Assembly: GCA_034509735.1 (NCBI GenBank)
Contig: JACGWO010000005.1
Coordinates: forward strand, 23,120,383 to 23,184,382
Reading direction: 5' to 3'
Origin: Sesamum alatum
Taxonomy: Eukaryota; Streptophyta; Magnoliopsida; Lamiales; Pedaliaceae
Length of the DNA stretch: 64,000 nucleotides
Shown: piece after piece, positions 33,760 to 45,750 of the stretch
Numbering within the stretch: the first letter of the stretch is position 1
Layout: the number at the start of each line of letters is the position of its first letter
Notes under the pieces: generated by a model
Seen by the model: the letters and a program-made list of their open reading frames with translations, nothing else
Databases searched by the model: none
What the model was told of the DNA's origin: nothing
Program-made: the position numbers and the translations under genes

Positions 33760-34636
33760 TATGACTGCAGAACACAAACGAAAATGTGATGATAACAATA
33801 ATGCACAGATATGGCATGCGAGGTTAGGTCATATCTCCAAAGATAGGATAAGAAGGTTGGTGGACTCAAAGAGTCTAGAAGTAGACGATTTGGACAACCT
33901 ACCGACCTGCGAATCCTGCCTGAAGGGAAGATGACCAAAAAACCCTTTGTTGGACAAAGCATACTAGCCAATGGTGTGTTGGATTTGATCCATACGGATG
34001 TCTGTGGCCCACTAAATACTCAGGCTAGAGGTGAGTACTCGTACTTCATAACCTTTACCGATGATCACTCACGGTATGGTTATGTTTACCTGATGAGGTA
34101 CAAGTCTGAAGCCTTTGGAAGGTTTAAGGAATACAGACTTGAAGTAGAGAAGCAAACCGGTCGAAAGATCAAGGCCCTTCTGTCGAACCGAGGTGGAGAG
34201 TATTTGAGTGGTGAGTTTATTGATTATATAAAAGAGAATGTGATTCTCTCTCAGTGGACTCCTCCTGGAACACCACAGCTTAATGGTGTGTCTGAAAGGA
34301 GGAATCGCACCTTGTTGGACATGGTCCGATCCATGATGAGTTTTACCGAACTCCCCCTTTCCTTCTGGGGATACGCTCTTGAGACGACGGCCAAAGTTTT
34401 GAACTTGGTGCCATCTAAGAAGATATGGCATGGCAAGCCTGCCTCCTACAAATACTTGAAAGTGTGGGGTTATCCCGCATATGTCAAGAGATTAGTGGGA
34501 GATAAATTGGACTCGAGGTCTAGTTTATGCAGGTTCATCGGCTATCCAAAAGAAACTGCGGGGTATTATTTCTATGATCAACCTCCGAGCAAAAGGTTTT
34601 TATCTCTCGAAACACAGTGTTCTTGGAAAAGGATTT
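33760..34636 (+). pseudogene. Copia D integrase
   Basis: HARLGHISKDRIRRL in the first part, then the core from 33931: HTDVCGPLNTQARG, FTDDHSRYGYVYLMRYK, NRGGEYLSGEF (Asn instead of the catalytic Asp of SDRGGEY), QLNGVSERRNRTLLD. A short deletion removes SQTPYE before WHGKPASYKYLKVWGYPAYVKRL. The frame shifts near 34590 into the RT frame. The lost Asp would abolish integrase activity. Confidence 0.85.
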
Positions 34637-36036
34637 TCCATCGGATAGTCGGCGCGATGAGGGACTCCTTGAGGAATCAGGTGAGGTACCCCATGAGGCG
34701 GCAGCGACATCTGAGCCAGTAGTTCCCTCTAATATTGTTCCAGTCCTCCGTAGGTCGGCCAGAGTGTCCCATGCACCTTATAGGTATGGATTTCTGGGCC
34801 TGACCGGTCAGTTGGATAATGTTCCAAAGACGTACGGAGAAGCGATGTCGGACATCGATTCGGATAAGTGGCTTGAGGCCATAAAATCCGTAATGGACTC
34901 AACGGGTACAAATCAGGTTTGCACCCTAGTGGACCGACCCAAAGGGGTAAAACCCGTGGGGTGTAAATGGGTCTACAAATGTAAGCTTGGAGCTGAGGGG
35001 GAGGTTACAACCTTCAAGGCCAGGCTTGTGGCAAAAGGTTACACTCAGCGACCCGGGGTCGATTTTGAGGAAACCTACTCGCCTGTAGCAATGGCCAAGT
35101 CCATTCGGATACTTCTTGCCATAGCAGCATGGTATGACTATGAAATATGGCAGATGGATGTGAAACCGGCGTTCCTCAACGGTTTCGTAGAGGACGAGAT
35201 CTATATGGATCAGCCGGAGGTTTCACAACTATTGGAGAAGAGCAGAAGGTCTGCCATCTCCAAAGGTCCATCTATGGCCTCAAACAAGCTTCCCGAAGCT
35301 GGAACATACGTTTTGATTTCATCAAGAACGAGTCCGATCCTTGTGTATACAAGAAGATCAGTGGGAGCTCAATTGCGTTTCTGGTGCTTTATGTGGATGA
35401 CATCTTGCTCATTGGGAATGATGCTAAGATGTTGGGTACCACTAAAGCTTGGTTGTCAACGCAATTCTCCATGAAGGATATGGGCAAGGCATCCTACATC
35501 CTTGGCATCAAGATCGACAGGGATAGATCTAGAAGGATGTTAGGAATGGCCCAGTCCTCGTATATTGAGAAAGTCTTGAAGAGATTCAAGATGGAGAACT
35601 CAAAACAAGGATTTCTTCCTATGAGGCATGGAATTAAGTTGTCCAAGAAGCAGTCTCCTAAGACTGATGAGGAGCTCAAACAGATGTTGGACATCCCCTA
35701 TGCTTCAGCCGTAGGCAGCATACAGTTTGTTGTTCAATGCACTAGACCTGATGTGGCTTTCGCTTTGAACGTAACTAGTCGATATCAGTTGTGTGCCGGG
35801 GAGGCACACTGGAGTGCGGTCAAGACTATCCTGAAGTACCTAGAATGGACTAAGGACATGTTCTTGATTTACGGCGGTAGAGAGTTGATACTGGAAGGCT
35901 ATAGCGACGCTAGCTTCCAGTCGGATGACGATGATGCCAAGTCTCAGTATGGTTTTGTATTTAGACTAAATGGTGGCGCGGTTACTTGGAAGGATTCCAA
36001 GCCGGCTACCACGGCGGACTCCACCATAGAGTTTTG
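34617..36036 (+). pseudogene. Copia D reverse transcriptase and RNase H
   Basis: RRSARVSHAPYRYGFLGLTG, CKWVYKCKLGAEGEVTTFKARLVAKGYTQ and DFEETYSPVAMAKSIRILLA, then after a frame change near 35210 YGLKQASRSWN, VLYVDDILLIGNDAKML (YVDD) and FALNVTSRYQ. A six-codon deletion removes EVIQGY. It ends TTADSTIEF at a TGA at 36035. This is the best-preserved pol 3' half in the array. Its frame covers most of 35147-36036, but the upstream breaks make the element defective. Confidence 0.88.
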
Positions 36037-36349
36037 AGTACATAGCGGCTTTGAAGCTGCTAAGGAGTGGTTTGGTTGATGAGCTACATCCAAGGGTTGG
36101 ATGTAGTACCTAGCATTGCTAAGCATGTAATTATCTATTATAATCTCATCACGATCCAAGCATACTCTTAGACGCTACCATCTGCTTAGAGAGATAGATA
36201 GCAAGAGTGACGTTTGGTTAGACCCAGTCGGCTCCACAGAAAACATAGCAGATCCACTTGCTAAGCCCATATCGCAAGTTGCCCATACTCACCATCTGGA
36301 TAAGAGGTTTGAGGTCAATGGGTGATTGGCTTTAGGTCAAGCGGGAGAT

Positions 36350-38556
36350 TGTTAGAATAGGTGACCATAAAGCCAATAGGTTTGGCGATTTGTAACCTAT
36401 TATACAACTTGATGTAAATGTAATATTATTATATGATGAATAAAATGAGTATTCGTCACTTTTGGGGCTTACTTTGTTGCGCTCATCTTACATTTGTTTT
36501 ACTTATATCGCAACAAAGCCCACATACCACGGTTAACAACTCGTGCAGTTGGGCCACGCATTGGATGGTGGTCATGAAACCAACTGATTGAGAGTTGGGT
36601 CTGGAACGTTCCAAGTCGAGGACCTCGAAACAGGGCATTGGGAGTCCTATTGAGATTTGCATCAAGAGTCATGTTCATTGCATGAGTGCCACGTTTCATC
36701 GGCGACAGGCGTGGGACGCTTACACGATCTTGATGGGTTGGTCGACTGGGGTCGAGCCGACTGGACTGACTCGTGGGGATCGTCATATGGAAGCCTAGGA
36801 GGCTTGGTCGGTATGATTGGATTTCTCTAGTTCCGATAGTAAGTGATTAGTCTTCAGATTTGAGAGATCATGGCAGTCGTGTGCACAGGACGGTTGTATC
36901 TTGGATCTGGCAAGAGGTGATCATTCTGTAAGATGATCATTATAAGCCTTGTCTAGTGCAGTCGAAATGTATAGCGAGGACAGTGGATTCCAAGAAGAGG
37001 ATCTGTCCCCTATCAGTATGTGTCAGAGGTATCTCCTATGCACTCGGAGGCACGTTCATGCTGTTTAAAGCTGTGGCCACAGTGGTTGGTCGAACAGGGA
37101 ATGGTTTCCTGTGTCGACGCAATGAAGCATACAACCTCGAGTGTTAAGCATAGATGCCTAGTCAAGGATGGGAACCGACGCCCAATTCCATACCCTAGAC
37201 TAAGGCCGGGAGACGGTATACAGAAGGACCGTACCCGTACGGAATCGGCGCCTAAATGTTCACACCAACATTCACCTAGTCTCTAGTGCCATGGACCGTT
37301 GCTAGACGGCCACCCATGGTAACAGCCCTTGTGGGACACGGGCTCAAGTCTAGCTAAGGGTGAACCTAAAGGGTCACACACAAATCACCGAGGAGGTTGA
37401 GAGATTGACTTGGAGTCAATCTCGAAGGATAAATAAATAATTGGATTACTTAAGGGATAGTTCATTGGATGGACGGGGCGATATTGTATCGGGCCCTTGT
37501 TTAATCGGTAAATTGGATTTTCGATTAAGTATAGAAAGTTGAGATGTTGGATCTTTTAATTGGATTAAAAGATCAACGGGAATAATTTAAGTGGACATTA
37601 AATTAGATTTAATGTTGGGTTCATCATAATTGGATTACAATAAAACCTGGTCCGTTAAATTTGACCCGAGAGGAGAAATGATTCATATTTTGGAATAGGA
37701 AGAAGTTGGACTTCTTCCCATATTGAGCATGGCCAAAATGCTCCCTTGGAGGAAGCTAAAATCAGCCATGTTTCATGCAAGGTGGTATGTTGACTTATCT
37801 CTTTTGGAAAGAGACAAATCAACTCCAATCAAGCCCTTCCCTTTTGGTATGATTTGATCATACCATAAAAGTTGGTAGGCTTGATTGAAGAATTAATGGT
37901 GATTGATTGGAATGTATCTAGATATCCTTGGATGAACCTAGACACATTCCAATAATCACATTAATTATGTATATATAGGAGTATATACAACACCTTGTGT
38001 ATTAGAATCATTATTCATCTTTTTCAAGGAAAAAGAAGACAATTTTCGGCCCTCTCCTCTCTCTCCAACTCTCGGCCATCTCCCTCCCTTTCTACTTGTG
38101 TTCTTCACTTGATTTTGAATCAAGAGGAAGAACAAAGTAAGTTTAAGAGAACACTAATTCATAGTGTCCTTCTCTTAAACCGATTCCTTCATAAATCCAT
38201 TTTCCTCTAGCAAGGAAAATGTGAGTTTCTTCCGGTGTGGTATGGATCACCTTTGGAGAATCCATACATTTGGATTTTGTGAGCATTCCGGAGAAAGGAA
38301 CAACGCAAGTAGCCGAGCACACGTAAAGGTCATCAAAGGTAACAATTTATTACGCTTTGATAGTTTTGTTTTTCATCTATGCCCTATGTGTTACATGTAT
38401 GCTTTTAACATTAATACATCCTACATCGAACGCCCGATTGAGCACCTAAGGTTACACCCCTTGGGATACGTTTATTCAAATTTGATTTAAATTTACGCAC
38501 CCTTTCTCGCTTTCTCGCTTCCGCTTGCGCTCTCGGGCGGATCCGCTTGTCCTTCA
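36350..38556 (+). repeat. Copia LTR 3 (3' LTR of the array)
   Basis: 2,207 bp, tgttagaataggtgacc to gcttgtccttca, with polypurine-like gcgggagatt before it. It shares with LTR 2 the 50 bp block lacking in LTR 1 and has its own small deletion near 36496. No PBS follows, so it is the true outer end. The right flank is accaa. Confidence 0.9.
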
Positions 38557-38940
38557 ACCAAAAGGGTGAAATTACCCATAATGTCGTACTCTTCGATAGG
38601 TTGTTCTAGGTAAGAGAGACAAAGGGAGTAGGAGACCCTATCCAGGAGGATAGGGTTGGTCTCCCTCTCCCCCTCCCCTCTGACAACGAGAGGCCCTCCC
38701 TCCTCGCCAAGAGAGGAGTCACCTACTTCGTCCTCCTCTTTGTCCATGGCGGCATCGCCTTCAGAGGGTTCACCCGTAGGCGATGTTGCTTCCCCGCCGC
38801 CTTTCTCAGACTCCACCTACGAGCCCCTCCATGTGAGGGAGGACTAGAACCCGGCCCTCCAAAGGTGGCTTCGTAGGGATCCTTGTTCGTCAGATGCTCC
38901 CCAATCAGTCTCACAGACTCATCCAAAGACGTCATTTTTT
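38557..38940 (-). pseudogene. Transposase_28-like antisense ORF, 5' part
   Basis: The minus strand starts at ATG near 38935 (MTSLDESVRLIGEHLTNKDP). After a probable intron ending ctcgtag it continues from about 38816 with an acidic stretch (ESEKGGGEATSPTGEPSEGD) and LEQPIEEYDIMGNFTLL, reaching the copia insertion in frame with the piece at 8835-8662. It is probably an antisense accessory ORF of an old gypsy element whose LTR follows on the right. Identity rests on the C-terminal motif only. Confidence 0.45.
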
Positions 38941-39216
38941 CAAGAAAAAAAATAATGCTAGAAGAAAGGAAGAATCACAAGAAAGCAGGAAAGAAGAAAA
39001 GTTTTACTTACGAAGAGCAACTACATAAGAAGGCAAGTAATCAGCCAAATAACTTCTCTCTCCAAATCATGGGAAGGAAAATCATAAAGGAGTAAGTATG
39101 ATAGAGGAGTTAAAGGGAAGACGAAAAAGCGAGGGATTCGACCACTCACGGACATGTCAGGTAACCGCCATCATTGAACAATTACCAAAAAAAAGTGGTT
39201 ACAAAAGGGGGCAGTT
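38941..39216. other. Noncoding end of gypsy fragment I
   Basis: Lies between the antisense ORF start and the LTR-like block. It ends with a polypurine tract (acaaaagggggcagt) like that of gypsy B. No gene was seen. Confidence 0.4.
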
Positions 39217-40093
39217 TATCAACAACTGCTCCCTCTCCCCATGCAGAAAATGTTAGCCCACGCGCCCGAGCAACAAGGTGCCGCACGTCACAGTCATCAA
39301 ATCACTACATTCTTCCTTCATCCGAGAGGGTTGCCTCCTTTAACTTATAGATGAAAACTGTTGGTATTCAGCTGGATACCACTACTCAAAGTAGGACGGC
39401 TGAGTATTCCTCATTCTCAGAGTTGGGGGGACTGAATGGTGTGCCTAAATCCGATAAGCCCAAAGTAGAAGAAGCAGGCCTGGTTCGAGGAGGATTGTGG
39501 CGGCCCAAGGAGCTAGGCCCGCACCTTTTCCAGTGGGTCTGAGTGAGACCAAACTCGTTAAACCTCCAAATCGGCCCAATTAAGAGCCCTCCAAAGCCAC
39601 CAACAGTCTAGTAAGCGGGGGCGTCCAAGTAACCATCCCACGTGGATGGATACACAGATTCCAAGAAGGCCTCGAACCTGAAACTGTTCATCCTTATCCA
39701 GGAACGCCAACTACCCCCTATTTTCGGGGAATCGGATATTTGAAGATCATGAGACCCCTTCCTATCCACCACCCGAGAGCCCTCAAGAGTCCGGACTCTT
39801 CATGCCATAAGGACTCCTCTAACCCGTCTTCTATAAATCTAGGTTTTTAATCCTAAAATGGGTAATGCATTCTTGAGCTCTTAATACACACTTGTCTTGT
39901 GATCCAAGTGCTCCCACAATTATCTCAATTCATCGCACACACTAATTTACATTTTTTCAAAATTGTTTGTTGACTTGAGCGTTCAGAGTGCTAATGTATT
40001 TTTCCAGGTCTCCTTCCCTAATTTGTAAGAATCAAGGTCCATTCCACCCAAGCCCAAAGCTACACCCGAGAACGAGCCTTTTTAGCTCGCATC
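39217..40093 (+). repeat. Probable 3' LTR of an old gypsy element (I)
   Basis: Follows a polypurine tract. It has tataaat at 39832-39838 and then a leader rich in cttga and ccaagtg motifs, including ttgacttgagcgt, which recurs in plant gypsy LTRs. The right edge is where copia E homology begins (cttagtcacggttgattaatgag). The borders are approximate because no partner LTR is in view. Confidence 0.45.
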
Positions 40094-40829
40094 ACTAGTT
40101 ATAGGGATAAGCGCCCAGGACTTAGTCACGGTTGATTAATGAGGAGCTTAGATGTCTAACATCCCCTAGGTCATTATCTTAGGTAGCATGAAAATGTCAT
40201 TTGGTACACTAGGCCTCGTGTTGTGTGTGCTTTAGGTATGACACAACGGATATCGGAAGTGTGCTGAAAAGGCAGTAGATAGAAGTCAAGAGTAGTTTTT
40301 AGTACCTGAATAAGGATTAAAGATGTGTTCTTGATGCACGTTTTGTGGAGAGTTGATTTTGGAAGGCTAAACGAATACTCGCTTCCAGAATCATGTGAAT
40401 GATGGTAAGTCTCGAACAGTATGCACGTTTAGACTTAAAGATGAGTGGGGTAGCTTGGAGAGATTTCAAGCGGGAAAGTCGAGTGTATGGCAACTTTGGA
40501 AGTCGTTTTTTGGAAAGTGTTTTGGATTAAAACTGCGTCCATGGATTGAATGTGGTGCCTAGCACGACCAAGCCAGTAGTCACCTTGGAGGCAAACAACT
40601 AGGCTGTGGAAAAAGCTTTTGGACCCAAAATCTCATCACAGATCCACGGAAAATTCTTAGACAACCACCATCTGCAGGTAACGATGGTGGAAAGAGGTGA
40701 CACGGTTAGACCGTGTTACTTAAGCAGAAAATATAGTAGACCCATGAGATTGAGCCGGTATCATAGATTACTCATGCTCAAAAGGTCCTGATCAATATGG
40801 GTGATTGGCTTCATGGTCAAGTGAGAGAT
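40094..40829 (+). pseudogene. 3' remnant of copia E (RT/RNase H end)
   Basis: No open frame remains. The nucleotide sequence matches the 3' pol ends of the other copias: actaggcctcgtgttg, ggttttggaaggctaaacgaa, tcgcttccaga, tggtgcctagcacgacca, cttagacaaccaccatctgc and gggtgattggctt, ending gtgagagatt before the LTR. It is most like copia F (58410-59072). The 5' part of the element is missing. Confidence 0.65.
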
Positions 40830-42478
40830 TGTTAGATAGATAACTAGAAAGTCAATTTGATTGACTGTTATGGGAACCATTCTTCAATCCTTGTCAAAGT
40901 AATATTATTTGATGAATAGATTAAGTATTCATCATAGGCTTAAGTGTTTGTTGTGCTTACCACTCACATTAAAATACATTTCAATGTCACAAAAAATGCC
41001 CACAGATCGAATGGTTAAACCTGTGGAGTTGAGCTACGCATAGGTTGGCGGCCATAAAACAAACTCCTCAGGGTAGATCTAAAATGTTCGAAGTTGAGGA
41101 CCTCGGCCAGTGCATCAAGTGTCCTATAGAGACCTGCATCAAGTATTGCATTCACTGGGTGAATGCGGTGTTTCATCAGCGGTAGACGTAGGTCGTCTAT
41201 GCAATTTTGATGAGTTGGTTGGCAAGGTAGTTGACTAACTGAACTGACTCATGAGAATCGTCATATGGAAGCCTTGGAGGCTTGGTCGGTATGACTAGAA
41301 TTCCCGCCTTTGTTAATACAAGATTAATTCTTAGACTTGAGGAACCATGGCAGTCACATACATATGATGACTGTATCTTGGATTTAGCAAAGAATGACTG
41401 TATCGTGAGGTACTGTCGTTATAAGTCTTATTCAGTGCAGTCAGAATATGTAGTAAGGATAGTGGTTCCAAGATAGAATCCATCCCATGTTAGTCTCATG
41501 ACAACAATAGCTCCTATACGCTCTAAGACTCGTTTAAGCTTTGAGAATCTGTGGTCAGAGTGATTGTTCGAAGAATAAGTGTTTCGTGTTGATCAATAGA
41601 GTAAATGAGGTATTGAGTATTAAGTATAAACGCATAGTCCAAGATGGGAACCGACGCCCAATTCCATGCCTGAGACTATGACGGGGAGACGGTAGATGGA
41701 AGGACCGTACTCGTATGAATTCGGAAGCCTAAATCTTCACACTATTTTGTCACTTAGTCTCTAGTGCCATGGACTGTTGCTTAACGGCCTCCCATGGTAA
41801 CGGCATTTCTAGTTATGGGTTGCTCGGAAATAATTAATTAAATTTAATTTAATTAATTTGTGTTGGACACTGGCCCAAGTCTAGCTGAGGTGAACCTAAA
41901 GAATCATACACAATTCACTAGACGTGATAGGAATTAATTTGGCTAATTCTGAAAGAAGGGATTTAATTTAATTGGATTAAATTATTTCTTTGGAGAGCAT
42001 AAATGATTGGATCATTTATGAAAATAATCCGTAGGTTGGATTCCCCAAAGTTTAATTAATTGAATTTTGGGTTTAGCCTTTATAAATTAATTGGGTTAAT
42101 TTATTGGGCTCGGTTTAATTTATAAATTGGATTTATAAATTAAAAGACAGTGGGTTTGTGTCTTTAATTAGATTAAAAGACATGGAGGTTTTAAAATTGG
42201 GCTTAAAATTAAATTAGATTTAATTGGTTAGGTCCATTGGACCTTGGATTTATTTAAATTGAACTCGGTCCATTAAAACCTAGGCCAAGCCCGGCTTGAC
42301 TTGATCTAGGTCAAGAAAATGGGGTGGCCGAGATTACTTCTTGGAGGAGCCTATTCTTGGCACTATGAGGAAGGAAGGAAGTGATGGTTTGTGGATGGTA
42401 ACTTCCATGCTAGAGAATAGGAAAGACTAGGTCATTACAACTCTCCACCATCACATACTATCACCACCGATTTTTCAC

Positions 42479-42519
<41 letters not shown>

Positions 42520-43004
42520 TTCGGTTTTGTCTCCCTTTCCTCTCACCGACTCTCTCTCTCTCTCTCTCCAATCCCTACTTCTTGTTTCTTGCATAGAAGA
42601 AGAACACAAGAAATCAAAGCCGATAATAAATAACCTGTGTTTGATTTTCTTTCTTCCCGAATTCTTACTTGCTAGCACGAGTAGATCTCATCCTTTCCGG
42701 TGAATCAGGTGAACATCTTTGGATAATTTAATGCTTGAAATGTCATGGTGAAAATCCGGAGAAAGGAGGATAACAATGCTAGAAGCCAGTTAGAGAAAAC
42801 GACAAGGGCAAGCATCCGTACCGTTTTCTCCCTTTTTGATTATTGGCCATACATGTATTGTTCTTGTTTTTCATATATTATATACCGAACGCCTAAGAAG
42901 AGCAAGGGCACACCCCTTGGTCTGGAATTTTATTTCAGTTTTCTGCTTTTTTGCTTTGATTTTATGCTGTCGCCATGTATTTTTTGGGCCGATCCACACT
43001 TTCA
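40830..43004 (+). repeat. Copia E 3' LTR
   Basis: 2,175 bp, tgttagatagataacc-like start and cacactttca end. It contains the ccatgg block near 41766, the hairpin at 41393-41420 and a CT microsatellite. It abuts a truncated gypsy LTR at 43005, so this end marks the insertion into, or recombination with, that gypsy copy. Confidence 0.8.
42482..42515. repeat. (CT)n microsatellite
   Basis: About 17 uninterrupted ct units, followed by a second shorter ct run near 42549-42568, both in the leader-like 3' part of the copia E LTR. Confidence 0.9.
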
Positions 43005-43255
43005 GTGGCGCCATTTGATTGGCTTGAATCTTTGACTGTGAAGCATAATTTGATTGACCTAAACACTTCAATTTGACACTTTTCGTCCATTGATTTGATG
43101 ACAAAATATATATTAAAATATCAATGAAATTAACTATTTACACTTGGAATCAATTTAATAAATTCTAAAATATAAATAGAAAATATTATAATTGAAATTA
43201 ATATATCCTTTTCCACTGGTCATTGTTTAATTGGGAGCAAAATTAATTTGCCTAC
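43005..43255 (-). repeat. Truncated gypsy LTR (copy H, B family), inverted
   Basis: On the minus strand it matches the start of the gypsy B LTR (first about 250 bp), including the pattern around tcaatttgacac and the AT-rich block. The polypurine tract gtctcaagggggcatt is at about 43257-43273 (minus). The rest of the LTR is cut off by copia E. Confidence 0.75.
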
Positions 43256-44623
43256 TAATGCCCCCTTGAGACTCGTCCACCTATATGCTTGAAAATGTAA
43301 TTTTTAAAGTGAATAAGTCCCAAAAATATGAATCACATTTGAATGGGCCACCACTTTCTTGGATTTGCTTCAATCGCTCATGGATATATTTTGAAGGGCC
43401 GAACATTAAGTTGGGCTTGAAAATCACTTGAGCCCACCAAGATTTTTCCATCATTGAAGACAAATGAAGAGTGGGCGGCCTACCAACAACACCAACATGA
43501 AAGGCTTTAGGACTTTATTTCCTCGTTTCAATTATATAGATTCGGCCGAAAGAAGTTTGACTTTTTGCACCCTTGATTAGCAAGAATTCTTGGGCACGGG
43601 GGTGACCGAAGTTAATCACGAGTTATTCGCCTGACACTTTGTAATTCTAGTGGCTCTTTGTCAATGAAATTCCAATCGGACGATAACTCAAAGTCATGAA
43701 TCCTAGTAGAACTTAATCAACTCGTGGAGTGCCTATATATAGAGCTCAGCCCCGTACGCATCAAGCATCACGAAATTAGTTGTTGGGAAGAATATGTGGC
43801 TTGCTCTGGTATTCAAATATTTTTTCCTCTTCAGATTTTTGTTATGCACACCAGATGTTTGTTCTAATGCGTCAATGATTTTCTGCAGAATTTTTGTCCA
43901 TGAGAAGCTTTAATCTTGGAGTCTCCCCTCAAATTTCAATAAGTTGGTTACAATAATACCTGTCTAGCTCATAATTTCGTATTCTTCTCAATTTTCAGAT
44001 TGCTTAGAGAATCACTTAATGGTGATCCCGTTCTTTCAAGCACATGCAACTCGAAATTTGTTGTCTCCTTCGCCTCTCGATTTCTTTCCCATATGACCCT
44101 GATCATATGTTGCTCTTATTTTTTCAGGATTTCTGTTGATCCTTTTGAGTTGGTGCCTTGGTGAAGCTTTGGATTAGTCACTGCCGTGGACGACACAGGA
44201 ATTTTGTACAAAAGGTAAATCCACAATTCTCCTTTATCTTTCCACCTCTGTGATAGAATTCTTTAATTGCATTCATCAAAGAGATTTTGTTTTGTCTGAT
44301 CCAAAGCCTCATTCAAGATGGTTTGGGCCTGGCCCAAAGCCAATTACCTATTTCTTGTTCAAGGAAGTTTGAACAAATTGTTTCTTTTGTAGTGGTGTAG
44401 CAATTCAACAATTGCAATTGATTGTGGTCGTACTTTTGGTTGAATCAATTGAATTCTTGACTTGAACTGATTTAAGGTGAGCAAGAATGGTTAACCAAAG
44501 GACCATAAGTATGTTAATTCTCTCGCTTTTTTTATTTTATGATTTATTTGAGTTTTTTTTTTTTCACTAACTCAATCAAATTCTATTTTCTTTTTTTTTT
44601 TTATGCTTTTGATAAGTTGCAAC
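43256..44623 (+). promoter_or_regulatory. Promoter and leader of the second PMD copy
   Basis: Noncoding. tatatatag at 43734-43742 sits in the context gcctatatatagagctc, matching gcctatataaggagct of gypsy B. Several intron-like ag ends, including cttttgataag before the ATG, follow. Conservation of both the TATA context and the distance to the LTR supports a real promoter belonging to the antisense gene. Confidence 0.6.
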
Positions 44624-45750
44624 ATGGTTAACTTCAAAGACCAGTCGTTTTCCTCAGTCAACAAAATTTGGTCATTCTTGATGATGAAAGTCAACCATAG
44701 AGGAAGGAACAACCTTGACGACTCACACTCCTCTTATCGATCGATACGCGTAGCAAAGGCCGAGATTCATGAACCTCCACATAGAGCAATGGTCTCAAGA
44801 GGTTCCATTGAGTAAGACTTCCAAGGTGTGGTCTTTAAAAGCGACTCATCATCGTCGTTCGAATGAGTCGAGTCTTTTACCGACATTAGGCTGCCACATC
44901 ATTGAAGGGAAGGCAAGTGGGGCGACACTATTCAATCTGCCGGAGGGTTCTGCAACACCAAAGGATTGTGAGAGTGGATCGAAGACGTACTCAGCCGGTG
45001 CGAACTCAAGCTAGTTGCGGCTCATGTATATGACGTTGTATACGCCTCATTGTTTACTTGCGATCGTAATTCCGACATCATAAAGGCATTCTGTGAAGCG
45101 TGGTGACCATCAACTAATACTTTTTTGACGTCCTTCGGAGAGTTGCTATCTCATTATGGACTTGCATAACCTTGTTGGATGTCCTATGACCGGACTCCTT
45201 TTCGACAAAGTCGTCCCAAGTGCCAAGGATCTTGATAGTGTTGATGAGATAGGACAAAGATTTGTGCCTCGCTCTTGCAAATTCTTGCTCCACGCTTATC
45301 ATTTGCTTCAAGGAAGTATAACGATGGTCAACCTTCTGAAGTCCCTGCCGATAAGTGCATCACATTCCGGTTTATAAGAGCCACAAAGTACTGTGAGCCC
45401 CCTCCACATAAAGAGAAAAAGGCGGTCATCTTAAGTCGATTCACAACCCTTCCGAAACCTTTAGGGTACATGGCAAGTGGTCCACTTCGGATGAGGCGTT
45501 ATTCTCGAAGCTTGGCATCCGCAGGGCACTTAAAGGAAGAAACATTATTGGCGGTGTACTTGGCGCGTCGGCTCTACACCTATGCTCTTCCCATTCAAGA
45601 TGTTGGTTTAATATGTCCAAGTATTTTCAAGGAAATCGGTCGAAGAGTTGGTCTTGTTATTCCCGTCTTGGCTAGCATTTACAAAAGTTTGAATAAGATC
45701 TCTCACTACTGAAGGCCAACTCGCGTGCATTCTCCATTTCCGATTCACTT
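44624..45750 (+). pseudogene. Second PMD gene copy (gypsy H), truncated
   Basis: Begins at ATG 44624 (MVNFKDQSFSS), parallel to the gypsy B gene. PMD pieces appear in changing frames: TSKVWSLKATHHRRSNESSLLPTLG, YASLFTCDRNSDIIKAFCEAW, then VPRSCKFLLHAYHL and KEETLLAVYLARRLYTYALPIQDVG, ending near KISHY. At least four frame changes and two stops. It reads a sense codon where copy B has the TAG. Homology to gypsy B stops abruptly at 45750 (cgattcactt), where unrelated sequence of the Mutator-like region begins. The last third, including the coiled coil, is absent. Confidence 0.82.

Larger units (their letters stand above)
8836..38556 (+). mobile_element. Tandem Ty1/copia array: LTR-internal-LTR-internal-LTR
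   Basis: Three LTRs of one copia family (8836-11012, 28333-30554, 36350-38556) enclose two internal regions in the same orientation, each with its own primer-binding site and pol remnants. The middle LTR serves as 3' LTR of the first and 5' LTR of the second. The left flank is accag (8831-8835) and the right flank accaa (38557-38561), a 4-of-5 match to a target duplication, while neither inner junction has one. This is the expected product of LTR-LTR unequal recombination or of insertion of a recombined cDNA. The first internal region holds two later insertions. Confidence 0.85.
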
